This document shows, one piece after another, positions 33,343 through 41,379 of a stretch of DNA of 64,000 nt. The stretch lies in assembly GCF_010731675.1 (NCBI RefSeq), contig NZ_AP022584.1:2666001-2730000 (forward strand), read 5' to 3'. The notes under the pieces are model-generated. The model did no database searches, was not told the DNA's origin, and was given only the letters and a program-made list of their open reading frames with translations. Each line of letters opens with the position of its first letter. Position 1 is the stretch's first letter. This stretch comes from Mycobacterium marseillense. Lineage in GTDB: Bacteria > Actinomycetota > Actinomycetes > Mycobacteriales > Mycobacteriaceae. A program made the position numbers and the translations under genes.

Positions 33343-34365
33343 TCAATCCGCCAGAGCGCGGACGATGTCGGCGGCCGAACCCGTTCTCGCGGTGCGGAAT
33401 GCGGTGCCTGCCCACATGCCGACGCCGTGCGGGTCGCCCAACTTCACTGCGGCCGCCTGGATGGGCCCGGTCATCATGGCAACCTCGGGAAAGCCGAAAG
33501 TCGCGTCGTCGTCATGCATGTCAATGAATCGGTTGCGCAAGGCACGCGCATAGCGTCCGGTGAACGCGCGCGTCAATACCGTCTCCGTGAACCGCGGATC
33601 GCACAACGCGGCACGGTGCACGGAGTTGGTGCCGGCCTCGTTTGCGAGCAAGAACGCCGTCCCGAGCTGAACCGCCGCGGCACCCGCATCGCGAAGCCGG
33701 CGCACATCATCGTGGCTGCCCACCCCCCCGGCGGCCACGACGGGACAGTCAAAGCAGGCGACCAAGGCTGCGACCAGGTCATCGAGCGGATTGTCAGACG
33801 GCACAGCGAGCGGATCGAAGGTCGCCCGGTGCCCGCCCGCCTCGGGCCCTTGGGCCACCAGGGCGTCCACCCCACAACCGAGGGCGATCACTGCTTCCCG
33901 GATTGTGGTCACAGTGGCGAGGGTCAAGATGCCGGCAGCGCCGAGACGACGGCATTGGGCGGCGCCGGGTGAACCGAACGTAAACGACACCACCTCAGGC
34001 CGCAGAGCGCAGACGACCTCGAGCTTTGCGTCCCACTCGTCGTCGCCGTGACTCGGTTCGCCCAGGGCCACACCGTAGAATTCGGCGTCCCGCTGCAGCG
34101 ACGATGCAAACGCAGCGAGCTGTTGCCGCGAGCTCACTGACTCCTGCGGCACAAACAGATTCACCCCGAGTGCACCGGAGGTCAGCCTCCTCGCAGCCAA
34201 GATGTCGTCGGCCAGATCCCCGGCCGACAACGTGCCGCCAGCGAGAAACCCCAGCCCGCCAGCATTGGTCACGGCCGCGGCTAACGCAGGGGTCGACGGT
34301 CCACCGGCCATGGGGGCGCTGAGCACGCGCGCCCGCAATTCCGCCAACCTGAATCGCTCAAACAC
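33343..34365 (-). CDS. Nitronate monooxygenase-like FMN enzyme
   Basis: A 340-residue NMO/2-nitropropane dioxygenase-type flavoprotein. It starts at GTG 34365 (VFERFRLAELRARVLSAPMAGG), with GGAGG six bases upstream, overlapping the Crp gene by eight bases. The FMN-binding segments SAPMAGGPSTPALAAAVTNAGGLGFLAGG and VVAAGGVGSHDDVRRLRDAGAAAVQLGTAFL are present, as are DALVAQGPEAGGH and a C-terminal SAAVKLGD-like turn. It likely oxidises a nitronate or an anionic substrate. Third in function of the crp-led operon. Confidence 0.88.
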   Translation of the reverse strand: MFERFRLAELRARVLSAPMAGGPSTPALAAAVTNAGGLGFLAGGTLSAGDLADDILAARRLTSGALGVNLFVPQESVSSRQQLAAFASSLQRDAEFYGVALGEPSHGDDEWDAKLEVVCALRPEVVSFTFGSPGAAQCRRLGAAGILTLATVTTIREAVIALGCGVDALVAQGPEAGGHRATFDPLAVPSDNPLDDLVAALVACFDCPVVAAGGVGSHDDVRRLRDAGAAAVQLGTAFLLANEAGTNSVHRAALCDPRFTETVLTRAFTGRYARALRNRFIDMHDDDATFGFPEVAMMTGPIQAAAVKLGDPHGVGMWAGTAFRTARTGSAADIVRALAD

Positions 34366-35149
34366 CACAAACCTCCGACACGCCCAATGGCCGCACGGAC
34401 ATAAGGGCTTGGGCATCCACGATCACCACGCTGTCGTCTTCCAAGCGGATCCAGCCGCGCTCCTCGAAATCGTGCAGCGTCTCGCCGATCGTCTCCGGCG
34501 CGATACCGACGAGGAGAGAAAGGTCCCCTGGTGTCAGGTTGTGGACGACTCGCACCGCGTCACCGTCTTGCAAGCCAAACCTCTTCCGCAGAGCCAAAAG
34601 CCGGCTGGCGAGACGCACCTGCGCATCCTCGGACACGAAGTCGACCAGGCAATCTGTCATCGTCTTCGTCCACCGCGCCATCAGACGCAACATCTGGCAC
34701 GCGACCTCAGGATGCTCGGCCATCCACCCGCAGAATTGATCGCGTTCGATCGGGACCGCAGTCACCTCGGTGAGGGTTGTTGCCGTCACATACTCCGAAC
34801 CCGCACTGAAAAGTGTTATCACGCCCAGCATGTCGGACGGACCCAGGATGTTCAGCACGATCTCACATCCGCGCGTACGGCGATGGCAGACTTTGACTTT
34901 CCCGGAGATGATCACATGTAGACAACCACCGAAGTTGCCGTCTTCGACCATCACGTGCCCCGGCGGGAGGTGCACGGGCGCCATCTGATTCGCCCAAACG
35001 GACACCGCGCGAGGATCGGTCTTGCTGAAGATTCCGGACGCAAGCAACGCCCGGGTCACGTCTGCACTCTGCAACCCTTCGTGTCGCCCCGCTTCATGTG
35101 AACGACCCGGCCGCCCGAGTATCTTCATGTCCGCATATGCAGTCTGCAC
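34358..35149 (-). CDS. Crp/Fnr family transcriptional regulator
   Basis: A cyclic-nucleotide-binding regulator of about 263 residues. The N-terminal cNMP-binding domain spans about residues 35-140 (PPGHVMVEDGNFGGCLHVIISGKVKVC and GPSDMLGVITLFSAG) and the C-terminal helix-turn-helix about 170-240 (LTPGDLSLLVGIAPETIGETLHDFEERG). The strict Arg of the cAMP phosphate-binding cassette is not obvious, so cAMP binding is uncertain. The start is not fixed: GTG 35161 abuts GAGGA; GTG 35149 has an 11-base spacing to it and is chosen here. First gene of the operon with NMO, SDR and GMC. Confidence 0.85.
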   Translation of the reverse strand: MQTAYADMKILGRPGRSHEAGRHEGLQSADVTRALLASGIFSKTDPRAVSVWANQMAPVHLPPGHVMVEDGNFGGCLHVIISGKVKVCHRRTRGCEIVLNILGPSDMLGVITLFSAGSEYVTATTLTEVTAVPIERDQFCGWMAEHPEVACQMLRLMARWTKTMTDCLVDFVSEDAQVRLASRLLALRKRFGLQDGDAVRVVHNLTPGDLSLLVGIAPETIGETLHDFEERGWIRLEDDSVVIVDAQALMSVRPLGVSEVCGV

Positions 35150-35346
35150 GATCCCGCACACTCCTCACTGCTTTGCGCCGCCAGCACACCGCAGCCGGCG
35201 GCTGCTTGGTGCAACTACTGGACTCGCCATGGGCTAACGCTATGCAGCCAGAGCAGACCGAACTACCCACCGCACGCGGGCTGCTGGCCAGATCGCGCAC
35301 GCGACCCGGGCGGCGCGATGCGACGGATGGCTGTCCGCTACTGCGG

Positions 35347-36675
35347 TTATTCCATTGCGCCGATGAGCATTTCACGCGTCTCCTCGAGGAAGTCGTCAGT
35401 GGCCGCGTAGCCACAAGTGACCATGCGAAGCTGGCCGTCGTAAGTGACGACCCCGGTGACGCATTCCCGTTCGATCTGTGTCAATACGACGGGGCCCCAG
35501 ATGGCTCGGGGCCGAACGGGCCGAAGACGCGACAGTTTTCGAACACCCAGGTTGGTGATCGTGAGCTCGAAAGGCAATAGGGTGCAAAGGAAGTGCTCCG
35601 CGGCCTCGCAGTCGGCATCGAATGGAAAGTTGTCCTCGATCACCGCAGAACCCAGCATCAGTCCTGCAGGTGACCTCATGACCTTCAACCGCTCGCTGGT
35701 CTCGCGCGCCTGGCACCAAAACGCGGTTCCGTCCCCCGGCGCCATCCCGGTGCATGCGAAGGAAATACATAGGCAGCTGCCAGCCGCCTGGGCGACAAGG
35801 TCCCTGGCATTGATCGGGCTGTACGTGCGGACGAAATCGTCCCCGCAGCCTGCGCTGCGCACCCGGGACGCGGCTGTCACGATCGCGGCATGCACGGTAG
35901 CGCCCTCATTGCGGCACCGCTCGATGAGGTGCGCGGTAGCGCCGCGGTCCATCGAAACCCGATGCACGTACGGTGGCGTGGCATCGAAGGGGCGGACGCG
36001 GGTGGGCACGGCCATGCGCGGATCACCGACTTCGGGACGCACGTCACCGATGTGGGAAGCATCGAACCTGCGAGTGGCCAGAGCTTCCAGTGACTCCGGC
36101 AGTGGCAGTGCCGCTAGCCGTTCGCCATTGATCGTGGCCAGCAGGTCGTCGAGCACCGCGACGGACGAAATTCCGTCGGATATGACGTGGTCGAACGTCA
36201 GCAGCAGCGTCGAGCTCGTCCGTTGGTCGAGAAGTGTCGCCCGCATCAACGGAGCCGTCGCGATGTCGAAGGGCCGGGTGAGTTCCTCGGCGGCGAGCGC
36301 CTGCCAATCTTGGTCGGGATCTCGATGAAGCGTCAGCTCGATCGGTGTCACCAGGTCAGCACGATAGAACGCCGGTCCCAGCACAGTGTCATCTTGGATG
36401 TGGGCTGATAGCAACGGATGCCGGCGTTGCACGGCATCGAGCGCATCGCCCACACGGCGCGGGTCGAGGGTTACGTCGAACTCGGCGGCCAGTACGAACA
36501 GCAACGGATTCCGTTCGGAATAACGATATAAGCAGCGTTCCCGCAACCCGAGTGCACGCAGAATGCCCGCGGGTTGTGTGGCTGCAATGCGGTCACTCAC
36601 GAGTTTTCGTGCCTCCCGGCTTGTCGTGGAACCTGTCGAGTCGATATCCGCGACGCGGATTACACCTGGGCCCAC
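35347..36675 (-). CDS. Condensation-domain-like acyltransferase (PapA-type)
   Basis: A 442-residue member of the condensation/polyketide-associated acyltransferase (PapA5-like) superfamily, which joins an acyl group from CoA or a carrier to an alcohol or amine. The HxxxDG active-site motif is FDHVISDGISS, near residue 163, intact. The N-terminal half carries RRHPLLSAHIQ and the C-terminal half a DFGWG-equivalent region with ITNLGVRKLSRLRPVRP. GTG 36675 overlaps the methyltransferase end by 16 bases, so both are one operon. A free lipid-modification role is plausible. Confidence 0.8.
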   Translation of the reverse strand: MGPGVIRVADIDSTGSTTSREARKLVSDRIAATQPAGILRALGLRERCLYRYSERNPLLFVLAAEFDVTLDPRRVGDALDAVQRRHPLLSAHIQDDTVLGPAFYRADLVTPIELTLHRDPDQDWQALAAEELTRPFDIATAPLMRATLLDQRTSSTLLLTFDHVISDGISSVAVLDDLLATINGERLAALPLPESLEALATRRFDASHIGDVRPEVGDPRMAVPTRVRPFDATPPYVHRVSMDRGATAHLIERCRNEGATVHAAIVTAASRVRSAGCGDDFVRTYSPINARDLVAQAAGSCLCISFACTGMAPGDGTAFWCQARETSERLKVMRSPAGLMLGSAVIEDNFPFDADCEAAEHFLCTLLPFELTITNLGVRKLSRLRPVRPRAIWGPVVLTQIERECVTGVVTYDGQLRMVTCGYAATDDFLEETREMLIGAME

Positions 36676-37493
36676 GCACAGACGAGCGGTGGCATGACGA
36701 TCATGGCTTGCGCCGCGGTGGCCTCGGCTTGCAAGCGTTGCCTGAGCGTGCTCAGGTCAGCCAACTCGTCCGGGATCAAGCCCTGCTGTTCAGCCACGGG
36801 GAGGATCGAACGCCAGGTCTCCACAACGTAAGTCAGGATGTCGGCATCGTCGCCCGGGCCGAGCGGTGCCCCGAGCACCAATCGCGGCGGAGCCAGACCG
36901 GCGCGCCGAAACACCGTATGCAGTTTTGCTCCGAACGCCGCGTCAAGTCCCACGCTTTCAAAGGTTTTGGTGAAACTGTCCTTCACGGCCCTCCACAGCG
37001 GCAAGTCGGCGACGCTGTAGACCCCATTGATATCGGATTCGCAGAAAATGACAAGGCCACCGGGGCGCACCATCGCCGCGAGCTGACGCAGCGCAGCGAC
37101 GGGGTCCGCCAGATGCATGAGGATCAACCGTCCGATCACGGCGTCCACTGGGCGGTTCAGGCGGATGGCGCCGATCGCGGTCGCCTCGAACCTGACGGTG
37201 TGCAGGCCTTGCTGTGCGGCACGGGAGCGAGCGAGCCCCACGACGTCGGCGGCCGCATCCACTCCGAGTACCGAGCCGCCCTGCCCGACCAGGCGCGCGG
37301 CGATGATCGACACATCGCCCGGGCCGCAGCCCACATCCAGCACCCGCATACCCGGGCGCAGACCCGCCAGCCGCAGCACGTGCTCGGTGAAGTCGTTGTG
37401 CAGACGGCCCTGCAACAGCAGACGCTGAATCTCGGTATCGACATGCCCCAGCACATAAGTGCCGGAATCCGAGGGCTTTTGATCGATAGTCAT
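36660..37493 (-). CDS. Class I SAM-dependent methyltransferase, paralogue of the gene at 27046-27876
   Basis: A 277-residue methyltransferase from ATG 37493 (MTIDQKPSDSG), with TYVLGHVDTEIQRLLLQGRL, motif I MRVLDVGCGPGDVSIIAARL and MVRPGGLVIFCE. It resembles the protein at 27046-27876 over its whole length, with shared blocks such as PGMRVLD and LAAMVRPGG. Its 3' end overlaps the condensation-type acyltransferase start, suggesting that both modify one molecule. It is divergent from the AraC gene at 37707 across a 200-base gap. Substrate unknown. Confidence 0.88.
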   Translation of the reverse strand: MTIDQKPSDSGTYVLGHVDTEIQRLLLQGRLHNDFTEHVLRLAGLRPGMRVLDVGCGPGDVSIIAARLVGQGGSVLGVDAAADVVGLARSRAAQQGLHTVRFEATAIGAIRLNRPVDAVIGRLILMHLADPVAALRQLAAMVRPGGLVIFCESDINGVYSVADLPLWRAVKDSFTKTFESVGLDAAFGAKLHTVFRRAGLAPPRLVLGAPLGPGDDADILTYVVETWRSILPVAEQQGLIPDELADLSTLRQRLQAEATAAQAMIVMPPLVCAWAQV

Positions 37494-37537
37494 GGCTCGC
37501 ACAATCGCTGAGTCGGGGTATTGCGCCGCCCACGTTA

Positions 37538-37547
37538 GTGAGCTCAC
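37538..37547. promoter_or_regulatory. Palindrome in the divergent methyltransferase/AraC gap
   Basis: A perfect 10-base palindrome GTGAGCTCAC, about 45 bases before the methyltransferase start. Could be an operator for the divergent AraC regulator; weak evidence by itself. Confidence 0.3.
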
Positions 37548-37706
37548 GCGGCGCCCCCTAGCCACCGCACGCAGCGCCCCGGCCGAAATGCGCAGGCCGC
37601 GACTCCCCGCTGCCGCCACGGCGGCGTAGCCTCGACACTGGCATCGGCGCAGTCAGGCGTTGACCGTCGACGCGATGGTGCCGTGGAAAGTGGAGAGGCT
37701 GACCGA

Positions 37707-38705
37707 GTGATCGACCGGCGGACAGCGCGCGTTTCGGATACCGATACATGGATCACGACGAAGGCACTTGATGACTTCGCCGTTCTGTGCTGCCAGGAGC
37801 CCCATCTCAAGCTACGCAGTGACCCGAATTCGTTCTCGCTCACCCAGCGGACGGGTCGAATCGGGCCGATTGCGTTCAGCGAATTCGTCGCCGGCTCCGA
37901 TGCCTTAGTGGATTCCGGCGAGCACTGCAGCGGATACCGCGTGAACGTGGTGCGGTCGGGTCGCCTCGAGTCGTACCACCGGGGGTCGTCGCTGTTCACC
38001 GGCGCCGGCACCCTTGCGGTGTACCAGCCCGAGGGGCAGGGCTTAGCGCGTTGGGCGGCCGGCAGCCGGATGCTGGGCGTGAAGATCGACCGTAGCGCCG
38101 TCGAGCATGCTCTCGGCGACGCTCTCGCTCGGCAGGTGAAGACGCAGGTCGACTTCGCACCCGTGATGCCGATCGATGCGCCGCTGACCCGGAGTTGGGT
38201 CAACATGCTGTGGCTGTTCACCCAGCAGTTCTGCCGGCCGGACAGCTTCCTGCACCACTCCCTGGTCGCGATGCCGTTCGTCGACGGCCTCGTGCGCGGG
38301 CTCCTGCTGGCCGTCGACCACCCGGACCGCGAGGCTGTGGCGAACGGCGTCGGGACGGCTCCCCCTGGTGCGATCCGGGCGGCGATCGACATCATCGAAT
38401 CCGAGGCGCACCTGCCGACGACGGTTTCGTCGCTTGCGGCGCGTAGCCACGTCAGTGTCCGTTCCCTTCAGGAGGGCTTTCGCAGCTCTCTGGGAATGTC
38501 TCCGATGGCATATCTGCGCGAGGTTCGCCTGCGCCACGCGCACCAGGCGCTGATCGAGTCGGACCCAGCGGACGTCACGGTCGCCTCAGTCGCCTACCGC
38601 TGGGGCTTCACCAATCTCGGCCGCTTCGCCGCCGCACACGCGGAGCGGTACGGCGAGATTCCTTCGGTGACTTTGAACCGCGCGGCTTTTCCGCGCCGGG
38701 CGTAA
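37707..38705 (+). CDS. AraC family transcriptional regulator, copy 1
   Basis: An AraC regulator of about 332 residues. The N-terminal AraC-binding-like domain has GRLESYHRGSSLF and VYQPEGQG; the C-terminal double helix-turn-helix runs from AIRAAIDIIESEAHLPTTVSSLAARSHVSVRSLQEGFRSS to the end of VASVAYRWGFTNLGRFAAAHAERYGE. The start is GTG 37707, eight bases after GGAGAGG; GTG 37683 is the alternative. It is one of three paralogues here (also 40249-41379 and 41376-42566). It is divergent from the methyltransferase/acyltransferase operon, a likely target, and upstream of the LLM gene. Confidence 0.87.
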   Translation: MIDRRTARVSDTDTWITTKALDDFAVLCCQEPHLKLRSDPNSFSLTQRTGRIGPIAFSEFVAGSDALVDSGEHCSGYRVNVVRSGRLESYHRGSSLFTGAGTLAVYQPEGQGLARWAAGSRMLGVKIDRSAVEHALGDALARQVKTQVDFAPVMPIDAPLTRSWVNMLWLFTQQFCRPDSFLHHSLVAMPFVDGLVRGLLLAVDHPDREAVANGVGTAPPGAIRAAIDIIESEAHLPTTVSSLAARSHVSVRSLQEGFRSSLGMSPMAYLREVRLRHAHQALIESDPADVTVASVAYRWGFTNLGRFAAAHAERYGEIPSVTLNRAAFPRRA

Positions 38706-38768
38706 TCAGGCCTGCGCGCTGCGCACATCGGCTAGTCAGCCCGCCATCACGTCGATACCTTCGAATTC

Positions 38769-39872
38769 ATGCCTCACCGCGGAACACCGTTGCGCAGAAT
38801 GGGTTTCCTCACCATCGGCCGGTTCGACGAGGCCGATCCGGGCCCGGGCCACGAAGAAGCCCTACGGATGATCGAGCGCGCGGAGGCGCTGGGCTTCGAC
38901 AGTGTCTGGGTACGCCAACGACATCTGCAACGGGGTATCGCCTCGCCCGTGGCGCTGTTGGCCGCCGCCAGCCAGCGCACCCGCCGGATTGAGCTGGGCA
39001 CCGCGGTGATCCCGCTCGGCCTGGAGAACCCGCTGCGCCTCGCTGAAGACCTGGCAACCGTCGACATCTTGTCGGGTGGCCGGCTCAACCCCGGCGTGTC
39101 GGTCGGCACCCCGGTGCTCTACGAAAGATTCAAGTCCGCGTTGTATCCCGAAACCCATGAGGTGGAGGACTTTTCGAAAGCACGAGTGACGCGGTTACTC
39201 GCGTGCCTGCGGGGCGATCCAGTCAGTGATTTCGAGGGCACCGTTGGTCACGATGAATTCTTCCGCCGAGTCCAGCCCCACTCGCCCGGTCTGGCCGGCC
39301 GGGTCTGGTACGGCGGAGGCTTGCAATCCGCGGTGTGGGCCGGGATTCAGGGCCTCAACTACCTGACCGCTAACTTGGTGAGCAGCGAAGGAAGCCGCAC
39401 TCGCGACTTCGCCACGATCCAGGCCGGGCATATCGATGCGTATCGCGCACACCATCCCCATCCCCAAACCGCCCGAATCTCACAGGCATTGGTGGTCATC
39501 CCGACCGATTCCGCGTCGCCCACCCAGGTCAACCGGTACCGGGCTTACGCGCAAGGCCGCATCGATCGCACGCTGCAGCCCTATGGGCCGCGCGGCATGA
39601 TCGCCTCGCCCGACTACGTCGGCACCTCCGAGGAACTCGCCGATATCCTTCATGCCCATCGGGGTTTTCAGCGCGTCAACGAGGTGGCCTTCGCGTTGCC
39701 ACATGGATTCGTCGAAGACGATCAAGTGCAAATAGTCACCGACATGGCCGAGAGACTGGGACCAAAGCTGGGATGGAGTCCGACTCCATCCCGCCGTGAG
39801 CCGGCCCTGGGCGAACAGACTGGGCACCGTCGGCGCGCATCCGACGATCGGAGGGCTGTCGTTGCAAAGTAA
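38769..39872 (+). CDS. LLM class flavin-dependent oxidoreductase
   Basis: A 367-residue bacterial luciferase-like monooxygenase. It has the TIM-barrel fold pattern: ERAEALGFDSVWVRQRH, RIELGTAVIPLGLENPLRLAEDLATVDILSGGRLNPGVSVG and YVGTSEELADILHAHRG. The last 30 residues are basic and variable. The cofactor, FMN or F420, cannot be fixed; F420-dependent members are common in mycobacteria and fbiA/fbiB lie in this window. ATG 38799 (MGFLTIGRF) is an alternative start. The 3' end overlaps the thioesterase by 11 bases. Confidence 0.85.
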   Translation: MPHRGTPLRRMGFLTIGRFDEADPGPGHEEALRMIERAEALGFDSVWVRQRHLQRGIASPVALLAAASQRTRRIELGTAVIPLGLENPLRLAEDLATVDILSGGRLNPGVSVGTPVLYERFKSALYPETHEVEDFSKARVTRLLACLRGDPVSDFEGTVGHDEFFRRVQPHSPGLAGRVWYGGGLQSAVWAGIQGLNYLTANLVSSEGSRTRDFATIQAGHIDAYRAHHPHPQTARISQALVVIPTDSASPTQVNRYRAYAQGRIDRTLQPYGPRGMIASPDYVGTSEELADILHAHRGFQRVNEVAFALPHGFVEDDQVQIVTDMAERLGPKLGWSPTPSRREPALGEQTGHRRRASDDRRAVVAK

Positions 39873-40347
39873 CTTCACGTCGCGCCCCGATGCCTATCGG
39901 CGCCTATTCGGCGAATCCGGGTCGGCTCTTTCCGAACCAGAGTGGATCGCTGTGATGAACACCGCTCTGCCGCCCCAGCTTTCGGCCCTGAACGCCCAAT
40001 TCGAGACTGGATCACGCGTAGACAGGTCGCTGAAGGTCTCGTTTCGCCCCGGGCCCGAGCGCTTCACGGCGTTTAATACTCTCAGTGGCGGATCCATCGC
40101 CGAAATGCTGGATCAAACGGCGGCGCATTGCGGCACCCTGGTGACCGGCCACGGCCTGCCGACCCTGACGATGACGGTGAACTACCTGCGCGCGGGGACG
40201 GGAAGCCTGTTTGTCGTCGCCGCTGAGGTGCTGTCGGAAACCAGCACCTCAGCGATGCTCGGGGCGGACCTCGTGGACGAACAAGGAAGGTCCGTCGCTT
40301 CCGCGTCCGTCGTCGCGCAGTTGCGAGATATCGCTCGGTATAGGTGA
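39862..40347 (+). CDS. PaaI-type hotdog-fold thioesterase
   Basis: A 161-residue hotdog thioesterase that releases a free acid from an aryl or acyl CoA thioester. The core motif FNTLSGGSIAEMLDQTAAHCGTLVTGHGLPTLTMTVNYLR contains the catalytic Asp/Glu-type region of the PaaI family; the C-terminal part (SSAMLGADLVDEQGRSVASASVVAQL) forms the last strand. The start is TTG 39862, six bases after GGAGGG, overlapping the LLM gene by 11 bases. Its last 99 bases are shared, on the other strand, with the end of the AraC gene 40249-41379. Confidence 0.8.
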   Translation: MQSNFTSRPDAYRRLFGESGSALSEPEWIAVMNTALPPQLSALNAQFETGSRVDRSLKVSFRPGPERFTAFNTLSGGSIAEMLDQTAAHCGTLVTGHGLPTLTMTVNYLRAGTGSLFVVAAEVLSETSTSAMLGADLVDEQGRSVASASVVAQLRDIARYR

Positions 40348-41379
40348 GGGGTTCCCGCTCGAATGGGCATTGCGCTGCAACGTCTTCAACGGCGGCTCCT
40401 GGTACCGAGCGGCGTGGGCCGCGGCGAACCTGCCGAGGTTGGTGAAGCCCCAGCGGTACGCCACCGACGCGACGGTGACGGTCGACGGGTCGGCCTCGAG
40501 TAGATCCCGGTGCGCCCGGCGCAGCCGGACTTGGCGCAGATACGCCATCGGCGTGACGCCCACATGACGCTGAAAGCCATGCTGGAGTGACCGAACGCTG
40601 ACATAGCTGCGTTGAGCCAGCGCCGAGACGGTCAGGGGTCGGTCTGCCTCGGCCTCGATCACCTCGATTGCCGCGCGGATGACACCCGGGGGCGGCTCAG
40701 CCGCAGCCCCCTCCAAACTTGCGCGGTATGAATGGTCTGCGGCCAGCAAGAGACCGCGCACCAGGCCCTCGGCGAAGGGCATTCCGACCATTGGCCGGTT
40801 CAGCACACTGTGAGGCCGGAACAGCTGCTCGCTGAACTCCGACACGATGGTGATCCAGCTGCGGACCTCCGGGGTCGCGGTCCGCATCAAGGGCGCAAAG
40901 TCGATTTGCGAAGTGATGGACCGCCCGAGCGCGTCCGCCAGAGCGTCCTCGACGGCGTGGCGATCGATCATCACGGCCAGCAGACGGCCGACGTACCGGT
41001 CCACGCCCGCTTGGCCTTCGGGCCGATACACCGCGACCGATCCCGGCTGCACGGCGACGGACACCTCGTCGATGACCGCGGTCGACGCGGGAGCCACCGG
41101 CAAAGTGACGTGATAGTGGGGACGTGTTTCACCGCCGTTCACCCACACATCGTCGTGGAAATCCGCATCTAGCACCGTGATCGGACCGACACGACGCATC
41201 CGGTGTGCGAAGGAGAACGACCCGGGGTTCCCGAGCGGCCCGATCTCTGGCCACCAGTGCGGCGACGAATCCGGCCCGTTCGTGCGCAGCGTCGCGAAGT
41301 CGTCCAACGACCGCACCGAAGACCACGTACCGCCCACCGCCACCGCGGCATCCGGCACCCGATCATCCCCCACGGTCAT
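40249..41379 (-). CDS. AraC family transcriptional regulator, copy 2
   Basis: A 376-residue AraC regulator, paralogous to copies 1 and 3. Both domains are present: ligand domain with RPHYHVTLPV and VYRPEGQAGVD, and DNA-binding domain ending PMAYLRQVRLRRAHRDLLEADPSTVTVASVAYRWGFTNLGRFAAAHAARYQE. The ATG overlaps the stop of copy 3 as ATGA (41376-41379), so the two are one operon, 3 upstream of 2. Its 3' end runs 99 bases into the thioesterase gene from the other strand. The extended C-terminal tail beyond the helix-turn-helix is unusual and lies in this overlap. Confidence 0.85.
   Translation of the reverse strand: MTVGDDRVPDAAVAVGGTWSSVRSLDDFATLRTNGPDSSPHWWPEIGPLGNPGSFSFAHRMRRVGPITVLDADFHDDVWVNGGETRPHYHVTLPVAPASTAVIDEVSVAVQPGSVAVYRPEGQAGVDRYVGRLLAVMIDRHAVEDALADALGRSITSQIDFAPLMRTATPEVRSWITIVSEFSEQLFRPHSVLNRPMVGMPFAEGLVRGLLLAADHSYRASLEGAAAEPPPGVIRAAIEVIEAEADRPLTVSALAQRSYVSVRSLQHGFQRHVGVTPMAYLRQVRLRRAHRDLLEADPSTVTVASVAYRWGFTNLGRFAAAHAARYQEPPLKTLQRNAHSSGNPSPIPSDISQLRDDGRGSDGPSLFVHEVRPEHR

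Noticed and set aside
39796..39861. GTG 39796 as thioesterase start
   Set aside because: It would run 77 bases inside the LLM gene; TTG 39862 has GGAGGG six bases upstream.
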